The notes beneath the pieces are model-generated. The model saw only the letters and a list, made by a program, of their open reading frames with translations. It did not search any database and had not been told where the DNA came from. Shown one piece after another: positions 1 through 5,691 of a stretch of 5,943 nucleotides of DNA. Every line of letters starts with the position of its first letter. The stretch's first letter is position 1. A program made the position numbers and the translations under genes. The DNA is from Pleionea sp041591085 (lineage in GTDB: Bacteria; Pseudomonadota; Gammaproteobacteria; Enterobacterales; Kangiellaceae), in contig JBFHSP010000185.1 of assembly GCA_041591085.1 (NCBI GenBank), forward strand, positions 1-5,943. The letters are read 5' to 3'.

Positions 1-41
1 AAGCTCAAAGCCACCAATAAGATATTTTTATTCGAGATCAA
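1..41 (-). CDS. Possible 5' end of a gene running off the left edge
   Basis: A TTG codon at 41-39 opens a minus-strand frame that stays open to the window edge and reads MISNKNILLVALS. A short polar start followed by a hydrophobic run resembles the beginning of a signal peptide or membrane anchor. An AAGGA Shine-Dalgarno-like motif lies 9 bases upstream (minus-strand reading of about 51-55), and an in-frame TAA lies at 56-54, so the start cannot be far upstream. TTG is also the best start for the kinase in this window. Only 13 codons are visible, so no family can be named and chance is a real alternative. Confidence 0.25.
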   Translation of the reverse strand, partial: MISNKNILLVALS

Positions 42-95
42 TTGAAGTTTTCCTTATTTAATTCATAAAGCCTTGATAGATCGTGCCATAAATTA

Positions 96-129
96 AACCT
101 CATTGACAACTCTATCTATCATGAGGGTT
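96..129 (-). terminator. Weak hairpin overlapping the GNAT stop codon
   Basis: AACCTCAT at 96-103 pairs with ATGAGGGTT at 121-129, with one unpaired G and a loop of 17 bases. On the minus strand the hairpin begins inside the acetyltransferase stop codon and is followed by TTTAATTTATGG, which is T-rich but not a clean U-tract. It could be a poor intrinsic terminator or a 3'-end stabilising structure. A second 8-bp inverted repeat (TGATAGAT at 74-81 and ATCTATCA at 114-121) overlaps it and would compete for pairing. Confidence 0.3.
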
Positions 130-607
130 AGCGTTTTACTAAATTCATTTTTAACCCTTCATGCGATGCATAAAAACCTAAGCTTTCATAAAATCTCACT
201 GCATCGGGCCGATTTTTATCTGATGTTAATTGAATAATGCTGCACTGTCTTTGTTTTGCATGTTTTATTGCCCAATTAAAAAAACGAGTTCCTAATCCCT
301 GACCGCGATATTTTTTATGTATTCTGACACCTTCAATCAAACAGCGCCAGGAGCCAATATGAGTTAAGTATGGAATAAAGGTTAATTGCAACATGCCTAC
401 AATACAGTTTTCTGATTCCACCACCATGAGCGCATTATTAGGGTCGGATTTAATCGCGCTAAATGCTGAAAAATAGGCTTCATTTAATGGTAACGAAGCA
501 TCTTCTCTTTTGGCACCTAACTCATCATCGGCGAGCATATCTACTAGAGCGTAAAGATCTTTTTCTTCCGCTTGACGATATTCTAAATTCAAACGTATAT
601 CCCTCAT
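128..607 (-). CDS. GNAT family N-acetyltransferase
   Basis: A 159-residue protein of the Gcn5-related acetyltransferase superfamily (Acetyltransf_1 type), predicted to transfer the acetyl group of acetyl-CoA to an amine. The acetyl-CoA pyrophosphate-binding motif A is clear: VRIHKKYRGQGLG, with R101-G102-Q103-G104-L105-G106. It is followed by the usual helix (FFNWAIKHAKQR), a beta strand (SIIQLTSD) and the motif B region with the conserved RFYESLGF (residues 138-145), where Y140 sits at the usual general-acid position. The N-terminal part (MLADDELGAKREDASLPL) matches a common gammaproteobacterial subgroup of unknown substrate. The protein looks intact, cytosolic and of normal length. The ATG at 607 has only a distant AGG upstream. 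A TTG at 592-590 (residue 6) has AGGGA 7 bases before it and would give a start nearer the usual 'EYRQA' opening, so the true start may be there. The gene follows a MITE-like repeat by about 110 bases and is probably transcribed alone. The substrate cannot be deduced. Confidence 0.9.
   Translation of the reverse strand: MRDIRLNLEYRQAEEKDLYALVDMLADDELGAKREDASLPLNEAYFSAFSAIKSDPNNALMVVESENCIVGMLQLTFIPYLTHIGSWRCLIEGVRIHKKYRGQGLGTRFFNWAIKHAKQRQCSIIQLTSDKNRPDAVRFYESLGFYASHEGLKMNLVKR
600..604 (-). promoter_or_regulatory. Shine-Dalgarno motif favouring a downstream TTG start
   Basis: AGGGA on the minus strand lies just inside the ATG-initiated frame of the acetyltransferase and 7 bases before an in-frame TTG at 592-590. 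The spacing is better than that of the AGG 10 bases before the ATG at 607. If used, it shortens the protein by five residues to a start of MNLEYRQAEEKDL. Confidence 0.35.
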
Positions 608-657
608 AAATAATTAGCCTAAGGCGATGAACTATTTTAACCGTAAATGATTAGTAA

Positions 658-679
658 CAGTTAAATTTTTTATTAACTG
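658..679. repeat. Short inverted repeat upstream of the GNAT gene
   Basis: CAGTTAA at 658-664 and TTAACTG at 673-679 form a perfect 7-bp inverted repeat around an 8-base AT loop. It lies about 50-70 bases upstream of the acetyltransferase start, near where a promoter would be expected, so it might be an operator for a dimeric regulator. It is short and AT-rich, so chance is possible. No T-tract on either strand supports a terminator. Confidence 0.25.
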
Positions 680-720
680 CTTTTCTTATGGTTAAGCTAG
701 TTTATTAATTTTCAATTTAG

Positions 721-841
721 TAGGTTGAAGAAGAGCTTGCGAAGCCCAACTTTTTTTAATTTGATTCAAACATAAATATTCAATTTTGAAACTTAAATAA
801 TGTTGGGCTTCATAAATTAATTTAGCCCAACCTACCGAGCT
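721..841. repeat. MITE-like palindromic repeat, copy 1
   Basis: This 121-bp element matches a second copy at 2104-2226. Its outer ends are inverted (TAGGTTG at 721-727, CAACCTA at 828-834) and it closes with CGAGCT. Inside, GAAGCCCAAC at 741-750 is the perfect complement of GTTGGGCTTC at 802-811. The right arm also folds alone, with GTTGGGCT at 802-809 pairing with AGCCCAAC at 824-831. The centre is AT-rich and diverged between copies. It encodes no protein, so any mobility would need a transposase supplied elsewhere, as for MITEs or REP/BIME-type elements. No clear target-site duplication is visible. Confidence 0.75.
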
Positions 842-885
842 GCCAATATCAATTTTTGAAAACACTCGAATTAATTCTCAAAAAA

Positions 886-944
886 ATATAACGTCACCTT
901 CTTGAGCACAACTTATTGTGTCTTTTAGAATGGCGTTGTTACGT
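886..944 (-). other. attC-like recombination site (candidate)
   Basis: Read on the minus strand, this 59-base stretch has the architecture of an integron attC site. An R''-like ACGTAAC (944-938) contains the stop codon of the upstream acetyltransferase and pairs at most positions with an R'-like GTTATAT (892-886). Next comes a largely unpaired 4-base spacer on each side (AACG and TGAC), then an L''/L' stem in which CCATTCT pairs with AGAAGG and leaves one extrahelical A on the L'' side. The central part folds further through CACAA-TAAG-TTGTG. The position at the 3' end of an open reading frame and the single bulged base are what attC sites show. The core boxes depart from consensus at individual positions and no integron integrase is in view, so it could be a chance palindrome. 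Confidence 0.4.
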
Positions 945-1400
945 TAATCGATAAAGGTAACCCTTCTCGTTATCCTTTACCATTTCACGTAATCTTTTCC
1001 AACTAAGCTTTCTGGCCACTGCCAAACTAGCTTTATTTTCTTTAGCAATAAAAACCTGAAGAGTTTCCAAATCTATGTCACTTCGAATCATTTCCAATAC
1101 GCGTTCACATATATTTGTCGCATATCCTTGCCCCCAAAAACGCTTCCTTAGAAAGTAGCCAAAATCGAGTACTCCATCTATCTCTTTAACTCCGCAAAAC
1201 CCAATTAACTCATCGCTACTTTTCAAAGCGATCGCAAAGCGACTCCGTAGATCGAGTTCTTCGCTAAACCACTTCAGGGCTTCTTGTTCATTTAGCGCTC
1301 TCCGAGGGCCTATATACCTCATTACATCTGGGTCTTGGAGCATCTCGACAACATACTCTTTGTCATCGATTTTAATGTACCGTATTACGAAAGAATCCAT
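939..1400 (-). CDS. RimJ/RimL-type GNAT N-acetyltransferase
   Basis: A 153-residue acetyltransferase of the Acetyltransf_3 group, which includes the ribosomal-protein N-terminal acetyltransferases RimJ and RimL and many enzymes for small molecules or protein N-termini. The opening (IRYIKIDDKEYVVEMLQDPDVMRYIGPRRALNEQEALKWF) has the family's typical 'dp.v.ry.g....t..ea..w' pattern. Motif A is FLRKRFWGQGYAT, with R87-x-x-G90-x-G92 contacting acetyl-CoA. The segment VFIAKENKASLAVARKLSWK (117-136) is the usual strand plus the NxxSxxVxxKLG-like motif, with N122. It appears complete. The ATG at 1400-1398 has no strong Shine-Dalgarno motif and lies 26 bases after the DoxX-like gene's stop, so translation may depend on coupling. 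The stop codon lies inside an attC-like palindrome. Its sequence differs greatly from the GNAT at 128-607, so the two are not recent duplicates. The substrate is unknown. Confidence 0.9.
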   Translation of the reverse strand: MDSFVIRYIKIDDKEYVVEMLQDPDVMRYIGPRRALNEQEALKWFSEELDLRSRFAIALKSSDELIGFCGVKEIDGVLDFGYFLRKRFWGQGYATNICERVLEMIRSDIDLETLQVFIAKENKASLAVARKLSWKRLREMVKDNEKGYLYRLT

Positions 1401-1426
1401 GTTCTAAACCAAAACACAATGCATCA

Positions 1427-1831
1427 CTAAGGCGCACCGTCTTTTGGTGCCGAGGTAACGTCACTTGGCTCCTCTTGCTTAAATGACTTGTTAAATGTTG
1501 GCCGCGAACTTTGATACGCCACCAAACCGGACAACAACACTGGAATGCTAGAAATAATACTAAACATGATATTGCCGCTTGCAATTAACAGAATTGTCGA
1601 AAGCATAAATGCTAAAGCCGCGAAAATAGCACCATACATTCTAGTCTTCCTTGGGATCACAAGTACGCCACAACATATTTGTAAAACACCGTACAATATA
1701 ATTACCGGAGCGTTCATTCCTACATTCTGAAGAAACTCCATTTCTTGTGGACTTTGCATTACTTTGGCTGCGCCAGCGGCAAAACTTAATAGAGCAATTA
1801 TTCCTACTACAACAATATTGATGTACTTCAT
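1427..1831 (-). CDS. DoxX-like family small membrane protein
   Basis: A 134-residue inner-membrane protein with four predicted helices at about residues 3-22, 42-60, 65-84 and 89-107, plus a polar, charged cytosolic or periplasmic tail rich in Lys, Glu and Pro (KSFKQEEPSDVTSAPKDGAP). The layout and the signature GAAKVMQSPQEMEFLQNVGM after helix 1 match the DoxX_2 family. Members are four-helix proteins of poorly defined function, some linked to redox or thiol homeostasis; no function can be assigned here. I chose the ATG at 1831 because an AAGGAG lies 8 bases before it at 1840-1845. An in-frame ATG at 1849 would place that ribosome-binding site inside the gene. The gene starts about 15 bases after an attC-like sequence and is followed 26 bases later by the RimJ/RimL-type GNAT, probably as a two-gene unit. 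Confidence 0.8.
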   Translation of the reverse strand: MKYINIVVVGIIALLSFAAGAAKVMQSPQEMEFLQNVGMNAPVIILYGVLQICCGVLVIPRKTRMYGAIFAALAFMLSTILLIASGNIMFSIISSIPVLLSGLVAYQSSRPTFNKSFKQEEPSDVTSAPKDGAP

Positions 1832-1839
1832 TGTGTACT

Positions 1840-1845
1840 CTCCTT
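1840..1845 (-). promoter_or_regulatory. Shine-Dalgarno site setting the DoxX-like start
   Basis: AAGGAG on the minus strand, 8 bases before the ATG at 1831, is the strongest ribosome-binding site in the window. It decides in favour of that start over the in-frame ATG at 1849, which has no comparable motif. Confidence 0.75.
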
Positions 1846-1903
1846 GCATATTACGCTCAAATAAAAAGAACGTTTTTTCTGTTTAATTAATTGTTCGTTA
1901 TGC
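1846..1903 (-). other. Degenerate attC-like palindrome (candidate)
   Basis: On the minus strand this 58-base stretch starts with GCATAAC (1903-1897), directly after the stop codon of the gene remnant, and ends with CGTAATATGC just before the Shine-Dalgarno site of the DoxX-like gene. GCATAACG would pair perfectly with CGTTATGC, and the observed end differs only by two extra A bases inside it. Further in, CAA pairs with TTG and the AT-rich arms can pair partly. GCATAAC and GTTATGC are common outer boxes of attC sites. The core GTT of the R' box is interrupted, so if this is an attC it is probably decayed. A simple AT-rich hairpin is the alternative. Confidence 0.3.
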
Positions 1904-2143
1904 TTATTCTTCATCTGCTGGATATTCAGACAGGTATAAGCTCATACCTATAGATGACATAATACTCATGGCTTCGGATGACAATACAGCTCCTCCTCCC
2001 AACGCGCCTCGACGCGGACAATAACCAATATCGGCTACATAAGAGCCCTTCGTAAGGTATTTACCACTTTCGTTAAGCCAATGTTTCAGTACCTCAACTT
2101 GTTTAGGTTGGCGCTGAGCTTGCGAAGCCCAACGTTTTATCAT
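1904..2143 (-). pseudogene. 5'-truncated gene remnant, DUF4279-like C-terminus
   Basis: The frame encodes 79 residues, but the first 13 (MIKRWASQAQRQP) come from MITE-like repeat copy 2. Native sequence begins around position 2103 with KQVEVLKHWLNESGKYLTKG. The rest resembles the C-terminal part of DUF4279 proteins: a helix ending in a WL motif, then a strand (SYVADIGYCPRRG), a small glycine run (GALGGGAVLSSEAM), a helix and a final strand (SSIGMSLYLSEYP). DUF4279 proteins are usually 130-150 residues, so about half is missing, and no N-terminal part is found on the other side of the repeat. The ATG at 2143 has no good Shine-Dalgarno motif, so expression of the hybrid frame is doubtful. The family call is from pattern memory and uncertain; the truncation is well supported by the repeat boundary. 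Confidence 0.55.
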
Positions 2144-2226
2144 TTTGATCTAAAATACAAGATACATAATTTTAAAACTCAAATCATGTTGGGCATCATA
2201 AATAAATTCCATTAACCTACCGAGCT
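2104..2226. repeat. MITE-like palindromic repeat, copy 2
   Basis: A 123-bp copy of the element at 721-841, in the same orientation. The 18 bases GAGCTTGCGAAGCCCAAC (2116-2133) are identical in both copies, as is CCTACCGAGCT at the right end (2216-2226). The right arm has decayed relative to copy 1: GGGCATC replaces GGGCTTC, and the inner AGCCCAAC is lost, leaving CATTAACC. The AT-rich core differs by substitutions and a small gap, so the copies are not recent duplicates of each other. It lies between the kinase 3' end and the truncated reading frame, and its left end marks the break. Confidence 0.75.
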
Positions 2227-2272
2227 AACTTTCTAAATATTTTCAATAAATTTACTAGTGTTATCACAAACC

Positions 2273-2295
2273 GATATTTGAAGGGAGGAAATATC
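2273..2295 (-). terminator. Hairpin at the kinase stop codon
   Basis: GATATTT at 2273-2279 and AAATATC at 2289-2295 form a perfect 7-bp stem with a 9-base loop that overlaps the kinase stop codon (2296-2294). On the minus strand it is followed by GGTTTGTG rather than a U-tract, so it is not a standard intrinsic terminator. It may protect the mRNA 3' end or be incidental. Confidence 0.3.
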
Positions 2296-4561
2296 AACTC
2301 TCGCTTAAAACTTTTATCAACTGTTCTTTTTGTAGCGGTTTGTTAATTTGCTCATTCATGCCCACGGCTTTTATTTTTTCAACATGCTCTTTAAACACAT
2401 GCGCAGTTACTGCAACAATCTTTATTGGCTTCAGTGAGTTTTCAGTTTCAAACTTTCTGATCAGTTGAGTCGTCTCGTAGCCATTCATAACGGGCATTTC
2501 ACAATCCATTAAAATGATATCAACATTCTTGTAATTAAATACATAGGATTCAAATAAAGCTTTGCCATTTTCAAAACGTTCAAATTGATGTCCTTCTTTA
2601 GCCAGCATACTTTTCAAAACCATCCAATTAACATCGTTGTCTTCTGCTACATAGATGTTTAAGGAACGAACTTCATCATGATTAGAGTCAATCGAGGTGT
2701 TTTCTTCTATATCAAATCGTAATTTAAAATAAAAAGTAGTTCCTTCTCCTAGTTTTGAATCTACTTCAATCTCCCCTTTTAAATTCTGTATTAATAGGAA
2801 TGCAATATGTAACCCAAGCCCTACACCCGTAGAAACTTCAGCTTCTGTTTTAACTTGATTAAATGGTTTAAAAATATCAGTTAAGTGCTCTTCAGTTATT
2901 CCCACTCCCGTATCTGAAACGCTTACCAATAGCATATTTTGATCAGTGTCAATCGTTAAGGTAATTGTTCCATGAGAAGTAAATTTAATTGCATTATCTA
3001 GCAAGTTAGAAATAATTAGCTTTAAGCGCTCCGCATCAATACTGATTTTTTCTGGTAGCGAATCTGCCAGAATTAATTTCCCTTCCAATCCTTTGTTTTC
3101 TATTGCCAGAAGATGAGAACTCCAAACTTCATTAATAAATTTTTGTAAGACAATATTCGCTTTTTTGGCGACAAAGTCATCTGACTTCAATCTTGAAACT
3201 TCAAACAAATCATTCACAATAGATACCATGCTCTCAGCACAACTTTTAATCATGGCGTTTAAGCGCTGATTTTCAATTGACTTTAAACTTCCTTTCATCA
3301 TATTGCTTAAACCTAAAATACCATTAAGCGGAGTTCTAAGCTCATGACTTATTCGAGAAAGCAACCGAGTTTTTGCCTCGTTTTGCGCTACAGCTATCTC
3401 TTTTAGCTGGTGCGCCTTTCTAATTTTATAAGATAGTAAAATAGCCAACAGTAAAGCTTGAAGTGAAAACATGAGTTTAAGCTGATTAAAATGTTCACTC
3501 AATGAAAAACTAATCATTGAAAGTGCGCCTAATACTAAAAGAATTCCCCATATTAACCATGGTGTATAGCCTAACAAAAACAAAGCACAATCTCTGTCTC
3601 TACGCTTAATCGTATACAGTGCTGTTATTGCAATGATAAATGCGTTGGCTAGAGCCAAATTAGCGGTAGCTACCATCATAAATAGTTTGGAATCCAATGC
3701 CACACGAAGCAATAACCAAATCAATGTAAGCAATACCCAAAATACAATAACTTTCTTAACTAGGGTGTCATTGTTTATTTTTAAAAAACTATCCGCTAAA
3801 AACAAGCTACTAATAACGACGAGAGGCAGGCTAGTTTGAGATAAGGGTAATACCCATTCAGCATTACCTTGAAAGAATAAAAATGTGTAACCATCGATAA
3901 ACGAGAAGAAAAAAATACAAGCGAAAATGTATGAAGAATAACGAAAATAGAACCAGTCTTGCTTACCAAAAATGAGAACCAAATGATAGAGCGCTAACGT
4001 TAACATCATTCCAAGAAACAGCATATCAATTACCGTTTCCTTACTGAGCTTAACTAAGCCGTTAGAAGAAGAAATTAATTTTGAATCTAAACTAAAAAAG
4101 CCGCTTTGATTGACTCGAATAAAAATTGATGATTGTGAATTTGGCAACATTTGGAATTCGAAATTCAGTTTTTTATTCCAGTGACTTCTTCCTTGAATAG
4201 GGTGAAAATCAGCACCAAAAGGCCTTTCTAATAAAATATGGCCATTAGACATTTGCCACACTGTCATTGATCGAGCTGCGGAGTTTCCTAGAATGAAAAG
4301 CCATGACTCTAATTCTGTTTGATTATTTAGTTTAAGCTTAAACCAGTATTCACCTTCAATAAATCCTAAGGTCGCGCCTTGCTCTAAAAATGGTTGCCAC
4401 TGTTTTTCTGATAGTTGAGTAATGTCCTCAAGCGATAAAGCCTGATCGGTCTTTAGCCAGCTAAAATATGCGCCAGACGAGTATTCTTTATTTTCGCTTA
4501 GCACCAATTCTGTCGCTGAAAGAGGCAAAATCAGACACAAAAGAAACAAGTATCGAAACAA
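2294..4561 (-). CDS. Hybrid sensor histidine kinase with 7TMR-DISM sensor
   Basis: A 755-residue inner-membrane hybrid kinase. Residues 1-17 form a signal peptide (FRYLFLLCLILPLSA). Residues about 20-170 are a periplasmic 7TMR-DISM extracellular domain of the carbohydrate-binding-like type 2 (EYWFKLKLNN, IFIRVNQSG). Seven membrane helices follow between about 177 and 380. HisKA carries the phospho-acceptor H406 in SRISHELRTPLNG. The ATPase domain shows the N box LLDNAIKF (N523), G1 box DTGVGI (D550), F box FKPF and G2 box GVGLGL (579-584). The receiver domain has E640-D641, phospho-acceptor D686 in LMDCEMPVMNG, T719 and K741. All catalytic residues are present. There is no HPt domain, so a separate phosphotransfer protein and response regulator are implied. 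The ligand is unknown. The TTG at 4561 is the best start: AATAGG lies 7 bases upstream, the signal peptide begins at once, and an in-frame stop lies at 4591-4589. The gene is 76 bases after the patatin-like lipase on the same strand. Confidence 0.93.
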   Translation of the reverse strand: MFRYLFLLCLILPLSATELVLSENKEYSSGAYFSWLKTDQALSLEDITQLSEKQWQPFLEQGATLGFIEGEYWFKLKLNNQTELESWLFILGNSAARSMTVWQMSNGHILLERPFGADFHPIQGRSHWNKKLNFEFQMLPNSQSSIFIRVNQSGFFSLDSKLISSSNGLVKLSKETVIDMLFLGMMLTLALYHLVLIFGKQDWFYFRYSSYIFACIFFFSFIDGYTFLFFQGNAEWVLPLSQTSLPLVVISSLFLADSFLKINNDTLVKKVIVFWVLLTLIWLLLRVALDSKLFMMVATANLALANAFIIAITALYTIKRRDRDCALFLLGYTPWLIWGILLVLGALSMISFSLSEHFNQLKLMFSLQALLLAILLSYKIRKAHQLKEIAVAQNEAKTRLLSRISHELRTPLNGILGLSNMMKGSLKSIENQRLNAMIKSCAESMVSIVNDLFEVSRLKSDDFVAKKANIVLQKFINEVWSSHLLAIENKGLEGKLILADSLPEKISIDAERLKLIISNLLDNAIKFTSHGTITLTIDTDQNMLLVSVSDTGVGITEEHLTDIFKPFNQVKTEAEVSTGVGLGLHIAFLLIQNLKGEIEVDSKLGEGTTFYFKLRFDIEENTSIDSNHDEVRSLNIYVAEDNDVNWMVLKSMLAKEGHQFERFENGKALFESYVFNYKNVDIILMDCEMPVMNGYETTQLIRKFETENSLKPIKIVAVTAHVFKEHVEKIKAVGMNEQINKPLQKEQLIKVLSES

Positions 4562-4562
4562 G

Positions 4563-4607
4563 AGAAAGCCTATTCGGTAACAACTACACTAAGTCTAGTC
4601 GCTTTCT
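4563..4607 (-). promoter_or_regulatory. Inverted repeat around the kinase ribosome-binding site
   Basis: AGAAAGC at 4563-4569 and GCTTTCT at 4601-4607 are perfect complements separated by 31 bases, with an inner ACTA/TAGT stem as well. On the mRNA the downstream arm ends one base before the TTG start and reaches the last G of the AATAGG Shine-Dalgarno motif (4574-4569). Pairing could limit translation of the kinase. The stem is short and the loop long, so this is only a candidate. I find no convincing promoter in the 76-base gap. Confidence 0.25.
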
Positions 4608-4637
4608 TATTGATTGCGAGTAGACGCTTTTATAGCT

Positions 4638-5690
4638 CTACAATGGAAAAGGCTTGATAATATCTAGAATATTGGTGTTATTGAAGTCTTTGTCCAGCTG
4701 TTCGGCCAAGTTTTTAGTTTTATCCAACACCGTCTGCCAATATTTGAGCCGAATTGCATCATCCAGTTTGGTAAAATCGGTTCTGTCTGGGATTTTGCCA
4801 TAAGGCCGTGACGCTATGAACTGCTCGGAAGGACAAATCAGTACCGTTTTATCGTAGTTTTCGACCCCAACGCGTCTTTTAGAGTTTTTATCGAACCATC
4901 CAGCTTTAGGATTTGGGTTAAAGTGCGGATACAGAGTTAATCCCTCTCCCTGAATGGCAAAATCAAAATGGTAATCAATGATGCCTCCATCACGATACAT
5001 ACCTTTAGGGGCATTCGGAATGTTTGCAATTCCTTGCATAACCATAGGAATGGCACCAGAGGCTAATAGCGCTGGCATAAAATTATTTTGATTAAGAACA
5101 ATATGAGTGGTTTTAAAACCCGCCGGATCACGGAGCGATAAGTGACTCGACGGCGAATGAAAAATAAAGCGTTGATATTGTCTATTTAGTTTTGAACGAC
5201 TGACTTTATTTAGTGCAAAGCTTTTTACCATTCCTATACCTTGCAGCACTCGGTTTTCAAAACGCGCCAAACCATTGGCTTTTGCTACGATAAAATGCGG
5301 TTTAAAGACAGAGTTATTAATGGCTTGCTCAATACCAGCTTTTCCCATCATGGCGCTGAGAAGCTGTTTAGCATTATCGGTAATTTCTTTTCTATCAGCC
5401 TTTTGCGAATACACGGTTTGCGAATACAGTTTGGCGAACCGTTCTATTGCTTGCACCGGATTACTCTGAGCAAAACAGGCAGCTCGAAAAGCGCCAGCAC
5501 TTGAGCCAACCAAATTTAGCTCTGACGTTCGGCTTTTAAAAAACTCACCAAATAAATATCGGTCTAGCTCATACAAGCAAAACCATTTAGGCCCACCTGA
5601 AGCACCTAAAAAAGAAGTGAATAAGTTTTGAGAAAAGCCCTGTTCTTGAATGGTTTTTAACGCGGTTTTACCCGCATAAATTTCTAGCAC
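4638..5690 (-). CDS. Patatin-like phospholipase family protein
   Basis: A 350-residue predicted lipid acyl hydrolase of the patatin family, which uses a Ser-Asp dyad. The oxyanion-hole segment is FLGASGGPKW (residues 27-36), a variant of the usual glycine-rich DGGGxRG motif. The nucleophile elbow GxSxG is G62-S63-S64-A65-G66, giving S64. The second catalytic element is D234-G235-G236 in YRDGGIIDYHFDF, preceded by the typical LLASGAIPMVM segment (208-218). I see no signal peptide, so it is probably cytosolic or membrane-associated. Length and motif spacing suggest a complete enzyme. The GTG at 5690-5688 is the start: AGAAGG lies 5 bases upstream, and in the same frame a TAA at 5708-5706 closes off any extension. 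An ATG overlaps the GTG in another frame but meets a stop after one codon. Patatin effectors occur in CBASS defence (CapV), but no nucleotidyltransferase is present here, so general lipid metabolism is more likely. Confidence 0.9.
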   Translation of the reverse strand: MLEIYAGKTALKTIQEQGFSQNLFTSFLGASGGPKWFCLYELDRYLFGEFFKSRTSELNLVGSSAGAFRAACFAQSNPVQAIERFAKLYSQTVYSQKADRKEITDNAKQLLSAMMGKAGIEQAINNSVFKPHFIVAKANGLARFENRVLQGIGMVKSFALNKVSRSKLNRQYQRFIFHSPSSHLSLRDPAGFKTTHIVLNQNNFMPALLASGAIPMVMQGIANIPNAPKGMYRDGGIIDYHFDFAIQGEGLTLYPHFNPNPKAGWFDKNSKRRVGVENYDKTVLICPSEQFIASRPYGKIPDRTDFTKLDDAIRLKYWQTVLDKTKNLAEQLDKDFNNTNILDIIKPFPL

Positions 5691-5691
5691 A

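Larger units (their letters stand above)
608..938. other. 331-bp intergenic region between two acetyltransferase genes
   Basis: I see no gene of its own here on either strand. Going up in coordinate, it holds the AT-rich upstream region of the GNAT gene at 128-607 (with a 7-bp inverted repeat at 658-679), a MITE-like repeat at 721-841, and most of an attC-like palindrome at 886-944 that begins inside the stop codon of the preceding gene. A TTAACT...TAAAAT pair on the minus strand near 665-635 is a possible promoter for the downstream acetyltransferase, but its 19-base spacing makes it weak. Confidence 0.6.

Noticed and set aside
74..130. A third attC-like site at the end of the first GNAT gene
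   Set aside because: The palindrome is short, lacks an R'-type GTTRRRY partner and has no unpaired spacer; it looks more like a simple hairpin.
128..1400. The two GNAT genes as a recent tandem duplication
   Set aside because: They belong to different acetyltransferase subgroups with different motif contexts and no extended similarity.
1372..1584. A 70-codon minus-strand frame overlapping the DoxX-like and GNAT genes
   Set aside because: It overlaps both genes in another frame, has no family resemblance, and the two genes it overlaps have clear domain support.
1848..1853. TAATAT on the minus strand as a -10 box for the DoxX-like gene
   Set aside because: No -35 match lies at a proper distance, and the transcript would begin inside or after the Shine-Dalgarno site.
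1904..2143. An intact small gene of 79 residues
   Set aside because: Its N-terminus is encoded by a repeat found elsewhere in the window, and the ATG lacks a ribosome-binding site.
5241..5504. Plus-strand open frames opposite the patatin-like gene
   Set aside because: They lie antisense to conserved coding sequence, have no recognisable domain and no convincing ribosome-binding site.
4638..5690. CBASS defence system with a CapV-type patatin effector
   Set aside because: No CD-NTase or other CBASS gene is present in the window, and the lipase neighbours a histidine kinase instead.
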